Shown here in pieces: positions 22,083 to 30,904 of a stretch of DNA of 64,000 nucleotides. This DNA comes from Alphaproteobacteria bacterium (GTDB taxonomy: Bacteria; Pseudomonadota; Alphaproteobacteria; UBA8366; Aestuariispiraceae): contig JANSXE010000008.1 in NCBI GenBank assembly GCA_024743195.1, positions 1-64,000 of the forward strand, given 5' to 3'. How positions within the stretch are numbered: position 1 is the stretch's first letter; every line of letters begins with the position of its first letter. The position numbers and the translations under genes are program-made. The notes beneath the pieces are model-generated. The model ran no database searches, was not told where the DNA came from, and worked only from the letters and a program-made list of their open reading frames with translations.

Positions 22083-22679
22083 TCAGGTGGGGCTGCGCCA
22101 CTCGCCCGGGATGTTGCCGACGGCGAAGCGGGTCACGGTTCCGTCGGCGGCGGCGAGCGGCAGGATGAGGCGCCGCCAGCTCGTCACGGACACGCTGGGC
22201 GGCGGGGCGTGCTCGGTCAGGATCGATTCCCGCCGCGCAAGCGACGCGCGATAGACCGCCTGAAAGAAGGCGATGATGCGCGGCTTGACGGGCATGTCGG
22301 ACAGGGTGCGGCCGGTCATGTCGCGCCCGAAGCGTCCCGAGACCTCCCGCCCGTAGACCCGGTACCGATAGTCGGCGCCGCCGTCCAGGACGTCCAGCAT
22401 CATCACGTAGGGCAGGCAGCCCGTGACCTCCAGCGGGTCGAAGGCGGCCAGCGGCGCCGGCGCGCCGGACCGTCCGCCCAGGGCGCGCCAATAGGCGTCG
22501 AGCTGCTGCAGGATCGGCTCCGCGATCTCGTCGCCCGTCGGGTCGAAGAGAATGACGGGCGGAGGCGCGTCGTCGTCGCGGAAGCTCTTCGCCGCAAGCT
22601 CCGTCCGCCCGGCGCAGAACTCCTCCGCCAGGGCCGCCGCGAGCGCGGCCGTCTGCTCGTCCGGTTTCTCAGTCGTCAT
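22083..22679 (-). CDS. PAS domain-containing protein (PAS_5 type)
   Basis: LDAYWRALGGRSGAPAPLAAFDPLEVTGCLPYVMMLDVLDGGADYRYRVYGREVSGRFGRDMTGR. Confidence 0.78.
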   Translation of the reverse strand: MTTEKPDEQTAALAAALAEEFCAGRTELAAKSFRDDDAPPPVILFDPTGDEIAEPILQQLDAYWRALGGRSGAPAPLAAFDPLEVTGCLPYVMMLDVLDGGADYRYRVYGREVSGRFGRDMTGRTLSDMPVKPRIIAFFQAVYRASLARRESILTEHAPPPSVSVTSWRRLILPLAAADGTVTRFAVGNIPGEWRSPT

Positions 22680-22864
22680 GGCGGCAGCCGACCGACGGCG
22701 CGTCCGGCCCTCCCCAATCGTGCGGCGATCCTTGTCCCTGCCAGCCATAATTATGGGCGCGCGCTGCACCGACAACAAGTTTCGGGCGACGTCGAGGCGG
22801 GCCTGGCCGTCGCGCGCACGCGCCGCCCCTTGCCCGGCGCGCCAGCCGCGCGATCTTATCGGCC

Positions 22865-24112
22865 ATGACGCCGCCCGACCCCTCGACCCCGCACCCCAGC
22901 CGGCACGCCGCGCTGGACCGGCTCGCCTGGTTCCGTCCCCGAATGGGCGCAGCCTACGCCGCGGCCCGCAACATCGACCTCGGCCCGACGCGCCGCGAGG
23001 GCGTCTCGGGCCTCTCGCCCTATCTCCGCCACCGGCTTCTGCTCGAGTGCGAGGCGGTCGCGGCCGCGGCGTCGGCGCACGGCCCCGCAGGCGCCGAGAC
23101 GTTCATCCAAGAGGTGTTCTGGAGAACCTATTGGAAGGGATGGCTCGAGCGGCGCCCCGGAGTCTGGCGGGCCTATCGCGAGGCCGTGCAGGACCGGGCG
23201 GCCACGATCGCAGCCGAGCCGGACCTCGCGGCCCGGCTGCGCGCCGCCGAAGCCGGCGAGACGGGTTTGGACTGCTTCGACTTCTGGGCGCGCGAACTGG
23301 TCGAGTACGGCTATCTGCACAATCACGCCCGCCTCTGGTTTGCTAGCCTTTGGATTTTCACCCTGCGCCTGCCCTGGGAATTGGGCGCCGACTTCTTCCT
23401 GCGCTTCCTGATAGACGGCGACCCGGCCTCGAACACGTTGGGATGGCGTTGGGTGGCGGGGCTCCAGACGCCGGGCAAGCACTATCTGGCGCGGGCCGAG
23501 AACATCGCGCGCTTCACCGAAGGTCGGTTCCGTCCGGACCCGGCGGACCTGGCCGAGGAGGCCGAGCCCCTTGTCGGAGAGCCGCCCCCGGGCGCGGCCC
23601 CGCCGCCCGCGCCCGACCGCGCGCCGCTGCGGCTCGAGGCGGGGACCGGGTTGTTGCTGAGCGAAGAGGATCTCCATCCCGAAAGCCTGCCCGGGCTCGC
23701 GCCGCGACGCCTGGCCGCCGTCGCGCTGATGTCCTGCGCGGCGGATCGATCCCCGGGCGCCGTCTCCCCGTCGGTCGAGCGCTTCACCGGGGCCGCCCTG
23801 CAGGATGCGGGCGGGCGGCTGGAGGCCGCCGGCGCGCCGCCGGCGACGCGTCTCGACGGGGATCGGGCGTCCGGTCGCGCGCTCGCCGAGTGGGCCGAAA
23901 GGGCGGGGCTGCGAACAGTCCTGACCCCCTACGCGCCCGTCGGCCCGGCGGCGGAGAGGCTGGCGGCCGCGCAGGCCGCGCTCGCCGAGCGGGGGATCGC
24001 GCTTCGGCCGATGCTTCGGGAATGGGACGCCCGCGCCTGGGGCCACGCGGATCGGGGCTTCTTTCGCTTCCGAAAGGCGATCCCGGAGCTGATGCGGGCG
24101 GCCGGGCTGTAG
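22865..24112 (+). CDS. Photolyase/cryptochrome-like FAD-binding domain protein with non-canonical domain order
   Basis: RREGVSGLSPYLRHRLL, EVFWRTYWKGWLE, WFASLWIFTLRLPWELGADFFLRFLIDGDPASNTLGWRWVAGLQTPGKHYLARAENI are FAD_binding_7 signatures, here at the N-terminus. Confidence 0.82.
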   Translation: MTPPDPSTPHPSRHAALDRLAWFRPRMGAAYAAARNIDLGPTRREGVSGLSPYLRHRLLLECEAVAAAASAHGPAGAETFIQEVFWRTYWKGWLERRPGVWRAYREAVQDRAATIAAEPDLAARLRAAEAGETGLDCFDFWARELVEYGYLHNHARLWFASLWIFTLRLPWELGADFFLRFLIDGDPASNTLGWRWVAGLQTPGKHYLARAENIARFTEGRFRPDPADLAEEAEPLVGEPPPGAAPPPAPDRAPLRLEAGTGLLLSEEDLHPESLPGLAPRRLAAVALMSCAADRSPGAVSPSVERFTGAALQDAGGRLEAAGAPPATRLDGDRASGRALAEWAERAGLRTVLTPYAPVGPAAERLAAAQAALAERGIALRPMLREWDARAWGHADRGFFRFRKAIPELMRAAGL

Positions 24113-24116
24113 GGTC

Positions 24117-24536
24117 TTACCGCACCACGAAGACGGAAACCGCGCTGTGGCTGGCCACATACCCGGCGTTCGAGGCGAGGAAGTGATCCCGAACGCCCGG
24201 GACGTGCGAGGCCATCACGATCAAGTCCGCCCCGAGCGCTTCCGCTTCACGCGTCAGCGTCTCATGCAGGTCGCGCACGGGGTCCGGCGTCGTTACGGCG
24301 CGGCTCTCCATCGCCACGTCACGCTTGTCTCCCTCCGCTCGGGCGAAGGCGGCGAGCTTCTCCTCATACTCCGCGCTCGTATGGGCCACGGCCCCGGGCT
24401 GCGGGGCCGTCACGCCGACCAGGGTCAGCGGGACCTCATAACGCTTCGCCAGGTCGGCGGCCGTGTCGAGCGCCTTCTCCATTCGATCCGGATGCGCCAG
24501 ATCGATCGGCGTGATGATGCGGGCGTACAGGGCCAT
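24117..24536 (-). CDS. Universal stress protein (UspA family)
   Basis: MALYARIITPIDLAHPDRMEKALDTAADLAKRY...ADLIVMASHVPGVRDHFLASNAGYVASHSAVSVFVVR. Confidence 0.88.
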   Translation of the reverse strand: MALYARIITPIDLAHPDRMEKALDTAADLAKRYEVPLTLVGVTAPQPGAVAHTSAEYEEKLAAFARAEGDKRDVAMESRAVTTPDPVRDLHETLTREAEALGADLIVMASHVPGVRDHFLASNAGYVASHSAVSVFVVR

Positions 24537-24713
24537 ATCGGCGTCTCCTTGGCGTTTGGCGTCGTCCTGCCTTGCACGTAAGCGGTCTGCGCGCCGGATC
24601 AACCGCGCCGTGGACCGCCGGGGCGGGCGCCGCATCTGCAAGCCTCTCGCCTCATCCGGCGGAATCATGGTAGGCGCACTGACGTGACGCGGCAGGATTG
24701 GACGGGTGAAACG

Positions 24714-25151
24714 ATGCGACAGGCGCGGGTCGGGTTGGCGGCGGGCGTTCTGCTGGCCGCGGCGGGCTGCACGCAGATCGAGCCGACGCCGATCGAGCGG
24801 GCGGACGGCTTGATCCAGTTCTGCCCGAATCCCTTCAACCGGCGTCATGTCCTGTTGGCGGCGCGCCGGCATTGCGCGCCTATGCCGGCGCAGCCTTTGG
24901 GGTTCGAGACCTGCCCGGACGAGCCGCTGGTCGACGGGTGGGTCTTCGCCTGCCGCTACGCGCCGGACTATCAGCGCCTCGAGATCGAGTCCGTCGGATC
25001 GGGGCAGGCCCCGCTCGACCCGGGGGCCGCCCCACTGGATCCGTCGGCGCCGTCGCCCGCCGACCCCGCCGGTGACGCCGCCAGCGCTGCGGAAGCGGGC
25101 GACGCCGACCCCGGTCAGGAGCCGTCGCGTGACGGGCCTCCGGTCGAGTGA
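24714..25151 (+). CDS. Hypothetical lipoprotein
   Basis: MRQARVGLAAGVLLAAAGCTQIE: signal peptide with lipobox (AAGC); no family recognised. Confidence 0.6.
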   Translation: MRQARVGLAAGVLLAAAGCTQIEPTPIERADGLIQFCPNPFNRRHVLLAARRHCAPMPAQPLGFETCPDEPLVDGWVFACRYAPDYQRLEIESVGSGQAPLDPGAAPLDPSAPSPADPAGDAASAAEAGDADPGQEPSRDGPPVE

Positions 25152-25284
25152 CCGCCCCGACCGGTCCGACCTGCGGCGCTTGCCGGGCCGCTTCAGCCTC
25201 CTAAATTAGGAACCGCCGGCGCGGGCGTCGGCCCTTGCGCGCATCGCACGCCTCGGGACGATTGGGACGATCGGGCCTTCGAAA

Positions 25285-26388
25285 ATGGATTCGCTCACGC
25301 AATTCGCGCTCGGCGCCGCGATCGGGACGGTCGCGCTCGGGCGGAAGATCGGCCCGCGGCGCGCCGCGTTGGTGGGCGGCGTCCTGGGAACGCTGCCGGA
25401 TCTGGATGTTTTCCTGCCGTTCGACGGACCGATCGACAGTTTCGTCGAGCATCGCGGCTGGACCCATTCCCTGATCGTGCACAGCCTTCTGGCCGCGCCG
25501 TTCGGCGAGGCGCTCTATCGTCTGTTCCGCGCGCGGGCGCCCGATTTGACGCGGGTGCGGGCCGTCGCGACGGTCTGGTTGGTCTTGACGACCCATGCGC
25601 TGCTCGACTGGGCGACGACCTATGGAACGCGCATCCTGTGGCCTCTCAGCGACGAGCCCTTTGCGCTGTCCTGGATCTTCATCATCGACCCGCTCTACAC
25701 GCTGCCGCTGTTGGTCGCAGTGCTGGGGGCTCTGCTGTTCGGCGCGCGCTGGCGCGGCGCGCCGCGCGCCGCCGCGGCGGCGCTGGCGGTGAGCTGGCTT
25801 TATCTCGGCTGGACGGGGCTCTCGCAGCAGATCGCCCGCGACAAGGTGGAAAGCGCGCTGGCAGTCGCCGGCGTGCAGCCTGAGCGTATCGTGATGATCC
25901 CGATGCCGTTCAACAGCTTTCTGTGGCGCGGGATCGCCATCGACGGGGAGCGTTACTACAACGTCTACCGGTCGGTCTTCGACCGGCGCGACGCCGCGCC
26001 GCTGCACCAGCATCCGCGCAATCTCGCCTACGCCGACGCCCTGGAGAGCTACGAGCCGCCGCAGCGGGTCGAGCGGTTCAGCGGCGGCGCTTACGCCTAT
26101 CGCCGCGACGGGGACGCGATCCTGATTTCCGACATCCGCATGGGGGTGACGCCGTCCTATGTCTTCACCTTCCGCGTCGGGACGTTGCGCGACCTCGCGG
26201 CGCTCGACGAGACGCGCCTGACGGGGGGAGACGCAGGCCCGGCCCCGACGAGCGGCCCCGGCGCGGCGATCGACCCGGCTCCGATCGACCCGGCGCCGGT
26301 CGCGCAGGTCGAGCCGAAACGCGACTTTTCCGGGATGGGCTGGCTCTTGCGCCGAATTCTCGACGAGGACGCGGTGCGCCGCGAGTAG
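25285..26388 (+). CDS. Membrane-bound metal-dependent hydrolase (YdjM/LexA-binding-like)
   Basis: MDSLTQFALGAAIGTVALGRKIGPRRAALVGGVLGTLPDLDVF, HRGWTHSL, THALLDWATTYGT. Confidence 0.82.
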   Translation: MDSLTQFALGAAIGTVALGRKIGPRRAALVGGVLGTLPDLDVFLPFDGPIDSFVEHRGWTHSLIVHSLLAAPFGEALYRLFRARAPDLTRVRAVATVWLVLTTHALLDWATTYGTRILWPLSDEPFALSWIFIIDPLYTLPLLVAVLGALLFGARWRGAPRAAAAALAVSWLYLGWTGLSQQIARDKVESALAVAGVQPERIVMIPMPFNSFLWRGIAIDGERYYNVYRSVFDRRDAAPLHQHPRNLAYADALESYEPPQRVERFSGGAYAYRRDGDAILISDIRMGVTPSYVFTFRVGTLRDLAALDETRLTGGDAGPAPTSGPGAAIDPAPIDPAPVAQVEPKRDFSGMGWLLRRILDEDAVRRE

Positions 26389-26421
26389 GGCCCGAGCCGG
26401 GCGCTCCGCCGTATTTGGGCG

Positions 26422-26763
26422 TCACTCGATCGGATGGCCGGAGAGGCGGATGAAATCCTTCACCGTCTCGCGGTGCTGGGGGTCGCGAAACTGAACCAGC
26501 GCGCCGACATAATCCTCGGCGCGGCGGCGGACTTCGAGGCCGATCGGAATCTCGAACTGGTCGTCCTGATGCTGCAGCACCAGAAATCCTTGCAGACTGT
26601 CGCCCTCGCTCAGGGGAAGCCGCGAATCGGTGAAAAATCCGACGCCCTCCTCGCTGACATTGTCGACCTTCAAGCGATGCTCATCCAACTCCAGGAACCC
26701 GACGGACACCGGATATCGCGGCTTCTCGCGCCGTTCGATGAATTTCATGACGCTCGCACACAC
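26422..26763 (-). CDS. PilZ domain-containing protein
   Basis: RREKPRYPVSVGFLEL...VDNVSEEGVGF: RxxxR plus D/NxSxxG PilZ signature. Start could be the internal M of MKFIERR. Confidence 0.75.
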   Translation of the reverse strand: MCASVMKFIERREKPRYPVSVGFLELDEHRLKVDNVSEEGVGFFTDSRLPLSEGDSLQGFLVLQHQDDQFEIPIGLEVRRRAEDYVGALVQFRDPQHRETVKDFIRLSGHPIE

Positions 26764-27019
26764 CCCTTATCGCCGCCAAGCATCGCTTGCCGACGCGCCC
26801 CCACGGCCGCTGCGGACCGCATCGTCCCATATCGTCTACTATAAAGCGTTCGCAGCGAATATCCACAGCCTCAAGGGGGCGGCGATTTGGCGGCGACGCG
26901 CGCTATAGTGTCCCCGGAGGGGCTGTGCTAACAAGCAGTGGGGAAATGGGAGGGCTGACGGCGTGCATTCCGCGCGCCGCCTTCCGTAAGCAACCAAAGG
27001 CGGACAGGTCCGGCGACCC

Positions 27020-28240
27020 ATGAATCGGCGCGCGCTGAAAATGCTGCTGCAGTCCGGGCGGTTTCTCTGCTTCGATTGCCGCGGCCCGTATCACGCCATC
27101 AAGGCGCGCAACGCGGCCGAAGACGACAAGACCATGGTCGGCGACGGCTTTCAGCGCCAAGCCGCGTCGCGCGGCATGCTGTTCGACCTGTCCACGCTCA
27201 ATCTCGGCATCTTCTTCAAGGAAGTCTCCTATTCCGACGATCATGAGGAGGTGTTCGTCTCCACCCGCGTCTATTTCCCCTACAACGACGAAGACGTCAG
27301 CCAGGGCGGCGAATCCACCAACGCCGAGCCGGACACGATCGTGCGCGTGCTGGCGAAGCGCGGGGCCATCAAGGATGCGTCCGCCCTCAGCGCGCACGAT
27401 CAGCGCATGCTGGAGATTCTCTCGCAACTGCCGACCTTCGACCCGTTCCTGCTGCTGTCGCAACGGCGCGAGATGGAAGTGGAGCGAGCGGTCGACAGCA
27501 GCTATTTCGACATCAGCGAGGACGACTGGGTGCTGATCCGCCGGCCCGTCATGGAGAAGATCTCCATGCTGGTGTCGAAGGCGAACCAAAGCGCGGCGGT
27601 CGACGTCTTCCAGGAGTTCGTCGGCAAACGCGGCGCGGAAGAGAGCGAGGAGGACGAAACCCGTCGCCTGATGACCTCGGCGGTGATCGATTCGATCTGG
27701 CGCGGGGAGGCGACGCAGGGCTGCCGCCAACTCATCCGCAGCTTCCATCTGGACGAGGACAAGACGGCCGAGATCCTGTTCGCCTGGAAAGGCATCAACT
27801 ACTACGAGTTCCAGTACAAGAAGCACCAGGAGATATTCTACGAGTTCTTCAAATGGTTAGGAAGCGCGGACTCCTTGCCGCGGGACGCCGCCGGCCTGGA
27901 ATCGACGGCGCTGGAGCGCTTCACCTTTCGGCGCGACCGCGCGCGCAAGCTGGTGCGCGCGACCCATTCCACCGTCATGTCGATCATCAACGACTACAAC
28001 GTCTCCTTCGCCAAGCTGGTGGACGAGGAAGCGCCGAAGGACTTCCAGACGTTCCTTTCGGAAGCCCCGAAGAATTTTCTGACGGTCGGTCTCGCCATCG
28101 GCGTGCTGGCCCACACCGCGACGGCGTGGCGCGACATGACGAAGGGCGCCAAGCGGCAGCAGATCAAGGCGGCCGAGTTGGAGCCGTTCTACGATTTCAT
28201 CATCGCGGTCAACGGCCAGGACTTCTACGTCCCCTCCTGA
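27020..28240 (+). CDS. Hypothetical protein, 406 aa, no recognised family
   Basis: Long ORF MNRRALKMLLQSGRFLCFDCRG...; low-bias, non-repetitive sequence; ATG start. No signature recognised. Confidence 0.75.
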   Translation: MNRRALKMLLQSGRFLCFDCRGPYHAIKARNAAEDDKTMVGDGFQRQAASRGMLFDLSTLNLGIFFKEVSYSDDHEEVFVSTRVYFPYNDEDVSQGGESTNAEPDTIVRVLAKRGAIKDASALSAHDQRMLEILSQLPTFDPFLLLSQRREMEVERAVDSSYFDISEDDWVLIRRPVMEKISMLVSKANQSAAVDVFQEFVGKRGAEESEEDETRRLMTSAVIDSIWRGEATQGCRQLIRSFHLDEDKTAEILFAWKGINYYEFQYKKHQEIFYEFFKWLGSADSLPRDAAGLESTALERFTFRRDRARKLVRATHSTVMSIINDYNVSFAKLVDEEAPKDFQTFLSEAPKNFLTVGLAIGVLAHTATAWRDMTKGAKRQQIKAAELEPFYDFIIAVNGQDFYVPS

Positions 28241-28261
28241 CGCGCGCCGCCGCGGCGGCCC

Positions 28262-28993
28262 CTACGCCGGCCCGAAGGGAAGCCGATTGCGCGGCAGGGA
28301 GCCCATGCCGTCGCGGATGTCCTGCTCGATCGCGCGGGCCAGCGCATCCGGATCGCCCGCGCGGATCGCGGCCACCGCCTCCTTGTGGCGGTCCTCGTTA
28401 TAGGTGACGCCCAAACTCTCCCGCGTGAGATAGAGGAACGGGCCGATCTGCAGCCAGAGGCTTTCGATCAACGGCGTCGTGACCCGGGACTCGGCGGCGC
28501 GGTAGAGCGCGAAGTGGAACGCCAGGTTCTCCTTCAGATAGGCCTCCCAGTCGCCGGTCTCGATCGCGCGGTCCTGCGCGAGGTCGATCGCCTCGAGCCG
28601 GTCGGCCAGCGCCCCGGCCTCGCCGCGCGCGGCGGCGGCGGCGTAGGCCCGCCGGGCGGCCAGGGTCTCCAGCGCCACGCGCGCTTCGGTAAGCTCTTCG
28701 AAGCTCTCCGCGGTCATGGCCGGAACCTCGACCCGCCGGTTCGGCTTCAGCGTCAGCGCATGCTCGGCGACGAGGCGGCGCAGCGCTTCGCGCACCGGCA
28801 TCAGGCCGACCTGCAATTCGTCGGCGAGCCCGCGGATGGTGACGGAGCGCCCCGGCCGGAACCGACCCGTCATGATCTCATCGCGCAGACGGCGATAGGT
28901 GCGTTCCTGCAGGGTGGTCCTGGGTTCGTCCGCGCCGTCCTGATCCGCACGGACGCTGTCCAGGTCTTCCGGTGTCGTCTGATCCGGCGCCAT
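28262..28993 (-). CDS. GntR family transcriptional regulator (FadR/FCD subfamily)
   Basis: LQERTYRRLRDEIMTGRFRPGRSVTIRGLADELQVGLMPVREALRRL wHTH and an FCD-type C-terminal domain. Confidence 0.92.
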   Translation of the reverse strand: MAPDQTTPEDLDSVRADQDGADEPRTTLQERTYRRLRDEIMTGRFRPGRSVTIRGLADELQVGLMPVREALRRLVAEHALTLKPNRRVEVPAMTAESFEELTEARVALETLAARRAYAAAAARGEAGALADRLEAIDLAQDRAIETGDWEAYLKENLAFHFALYRAAESRVTTPLIESLWLQIGPFLYLTRESLGVTYNEDRHKEAVAAIRAGDPDALARAIEQDIRDGMGSLPRNRLPFGPA

Positions 28994-29059
28994 CTTGTTC
29001 GCGCGTCCCGCTCCCCCGGAAGGGCGCGCGCGGTCCGCGCCCGCCCGGCCCCTCTCTTT

Positions 29060-29071
29060 ACGAAAATTCGT
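29060..29071. promoter_or_regulatory. Candidate operator (inverted repeat) in the gntR / type III PKS divergent intergenic region
   Basis: ACGAAAATTCGT: perfect ACGAA / TTCGT arms around AA. Confidence 0.4.
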
Positions 29072-29178
29072 GATCACAGTCTTTCAGATAGCGCGAACGC
29101 CCGCAACGACGAGACCTCTCCACGATCCGGCGCAGACCGCCGCTTGCGCGCGGCCGATCCTGCGCTAGCTTGCGCGTT

Positions 29179-30237
29179 ATGAGCGCATCGCTTCCGGTCG
29201 TCCGCATTCTCTCCAGCACCGTCGCCGCTCCGGCGGAACGCGTGGAGCAGGCGCGCGTGAAGGCTCTGTGCCGCGATCTGGCCGGCGGGTCCCCGGCGCT
29301 CTACGAGCGCATGGCGCCCGTGTTCGACAACGCCGGCGTCGAGGCGCGGCGCGCGGCCGCGCCCATCGCCTGGTATCGCGCGCCGGGCGGCTGGCCCGAG
29401 CGCGCCGCCCGGTTCGAGGCGGCCGCGCCGCCCCTGCTGATTGAGGCGGCCGAGGGCGCGCTGGCGGAGGCCGACCTCGCGGCCGCCGACATCGATCATA
29501 TCGTCACCGTCGGCACCACCGGGATCGCCACCCCGAGCCTGGAGGCGCGGATCGCCGGGCCGCTGGGCCTGAAGCCGACGGCGACGCGCATGCCGGTCTT
29601 CGGGCTGGGCTGCGCCGGAGGCGTGTTGGGGCTGGCGCGCGCGGCCGCCTTGGCGCGCGCTGCGCCGGGCTCGCGCGTGCTGCTGCTGGCGGTGGAGCTC
29701 TGCACGCTCGCCTTCCGGCCGCAGGATCGGGACAAGTCGGCGCTGGTCGCCTCCGCGCTCTTCGGCGACGGTGCGGCGGCGCTGCTGCTCTCGACGGACG
29801 GGCCGGCGGGGGCCCCGGCGCTCGGCGCTTCCGGGGAGCATCTCTGGCCCGACACGCTCGACGTCATGGGATGGCGGGTCGAGGAAGACGGGTTGGGGGT
29901 TGTCTTCTCGCGCGCGATCCCCGCCCTGATCGAACGCGATCTGCCGGAGGCGCTCGACCGCTTCCTGGCGCAGGCGGGCGTAGAGCGCCCCGCTCTCGAC
30001 GGGTGGCTGCTGCATCCCGGCGGCGCCAAGGTGCTCGCCGCCTACGAGCGGGCCTTGGGACTGCCCGCCGACGCGCTGGCGGACAGCCGTGCGGTCTTGG
30101 CCGAATACGGCAACATGTCGTCGGTCGGCGTGCTGGCCGTCTTCGATCGCGCGCGACGCCGCGGCCTGCGGGGCCGGATGCTGATGGCGGCGCTGGGGCC
30201 GGGCTTCACCGCCGGGTTTCAGCTCTTGGAGATGTGA
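29179..30237 (+). CDS. Type III polyketide synthase (chalcone/stilbene synthase-like)
   Basis: FGLGCAGGVLGLARAAA catalytic Cys, LFGDGAAALLL, WLLHPGGAKVL (His), EYGNMSSVGVLAVFD (Asn), LGPGFTAG. Confidence 0.9.
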   Translation: MSASLPVVRILSSTVAAPAERVEQARVKALCRDLAGGSPALYERMAPVFDNAGVEARRAAAPIAWYRAPGGWPERAARFEAAAPPLLIEAAEGALAEADLAAADIDHIVTVGTTGIATPSLEARIAGPLGLKPTATRMPVFGLGCAGGVLGLARAAALARAAPGSRVLLLAVELCTLAFRPQDRDKSALVASALFGDGAAALLLSTDGPAGAPALGASGEHLWPDTLDVMGWRVEEDGLGVVFSRAIPALIERDLPEALDRFLAQAGVERPALDGWLLHPGGAKVLAAYERALGLPADALADSRAVLAEYGNMSSVGVLAVFDRARRRGLRGRMLMAALGPGFTAGFQLLEM

Positions 30238-30253
30238 CGAAGGAGCAAGCGGG

Positions 30254-30826
30254 ATGGAGCCGATGGACCGCGCAGCCGAGGGCGTTGCGCTGGCGCAGGA
30301 GACGGGGCCGCTGATCGGCGGGCAGGCCATCGCGCTCGGCGTCGTGATCGCGGTCGCCTTCCAGCGGCTGGGGGAGCAGATGATCGCCCGGCGCAATACG
30401 GACGCCCTGCGCGCCCATGGTTGGAGCGAGGCGGGGGCCGGCCACTATCCGCTGATGATCCTGCTGCACGTCGCCTGGCTCGCGGCCTGCGGTTGGGCGG
30501 CGCTGACGCTGACGCAGATTTCCTGGAGCCTGCTCGGCCTCTATGCGCTGCTGCAGGTTGGGCGGGTGTGGGTGATCCTCAGCCTTGGCCCCTTCTGGAC
30601 GACGCGCATCCTCACGCACCCGGAGGCGCCGTTGCTGCGCCGCGGCCTCTACGGCCGGGTGCGTCACCCGAACTATTGGATCGTGGCGGCGGAGATCGCG
30701 ATCCTGCCGCTGGCCTTCGGGGCCTGGGAGGTGGCGGCGGTTTTCACGCTCCTCAACGGCGCAGTGCTCGCGCACCGCATTCGGGTCGAGGAGGCGGCCA
30801 TCGCCGGCCGGCCGGAAGTGCGCTGA
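30254..30826 (+). CDS. Isoprenylcysteine carboxyl methyltransferase (ICMT) family protein
   Basis: Multi-TM protein with GLYGRVRHPNYWIVAAEIAILPLAFGAW; directly downstream of the type III PKS. Confidence 0.85.
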   Translation: MEPMDRAAEGVALAQETGPLIGGQAIALGVVIAVAFQRLGEQMIARRNTDALRAHGWSEAGAGHYPLMILLHVAWLAACGWAALTLTQISWSLLGLYALLQVGRVWVILSLGPFWTTRILTHPEAPLLRRGLYGRVRHPNYWIVAAEIAILPLAFGAWEVAAVFTLLNGAVLAHRIRVEEAAIAGRPEVR

Positions 30827-30904
30827 GCGCGACCGCTTGACCGCACGCTTGCGTCCCGGGAGAGTGGCGAGGCTTCGCAAGGCCCTCTCAACCGACCGAG
30901 ACGC

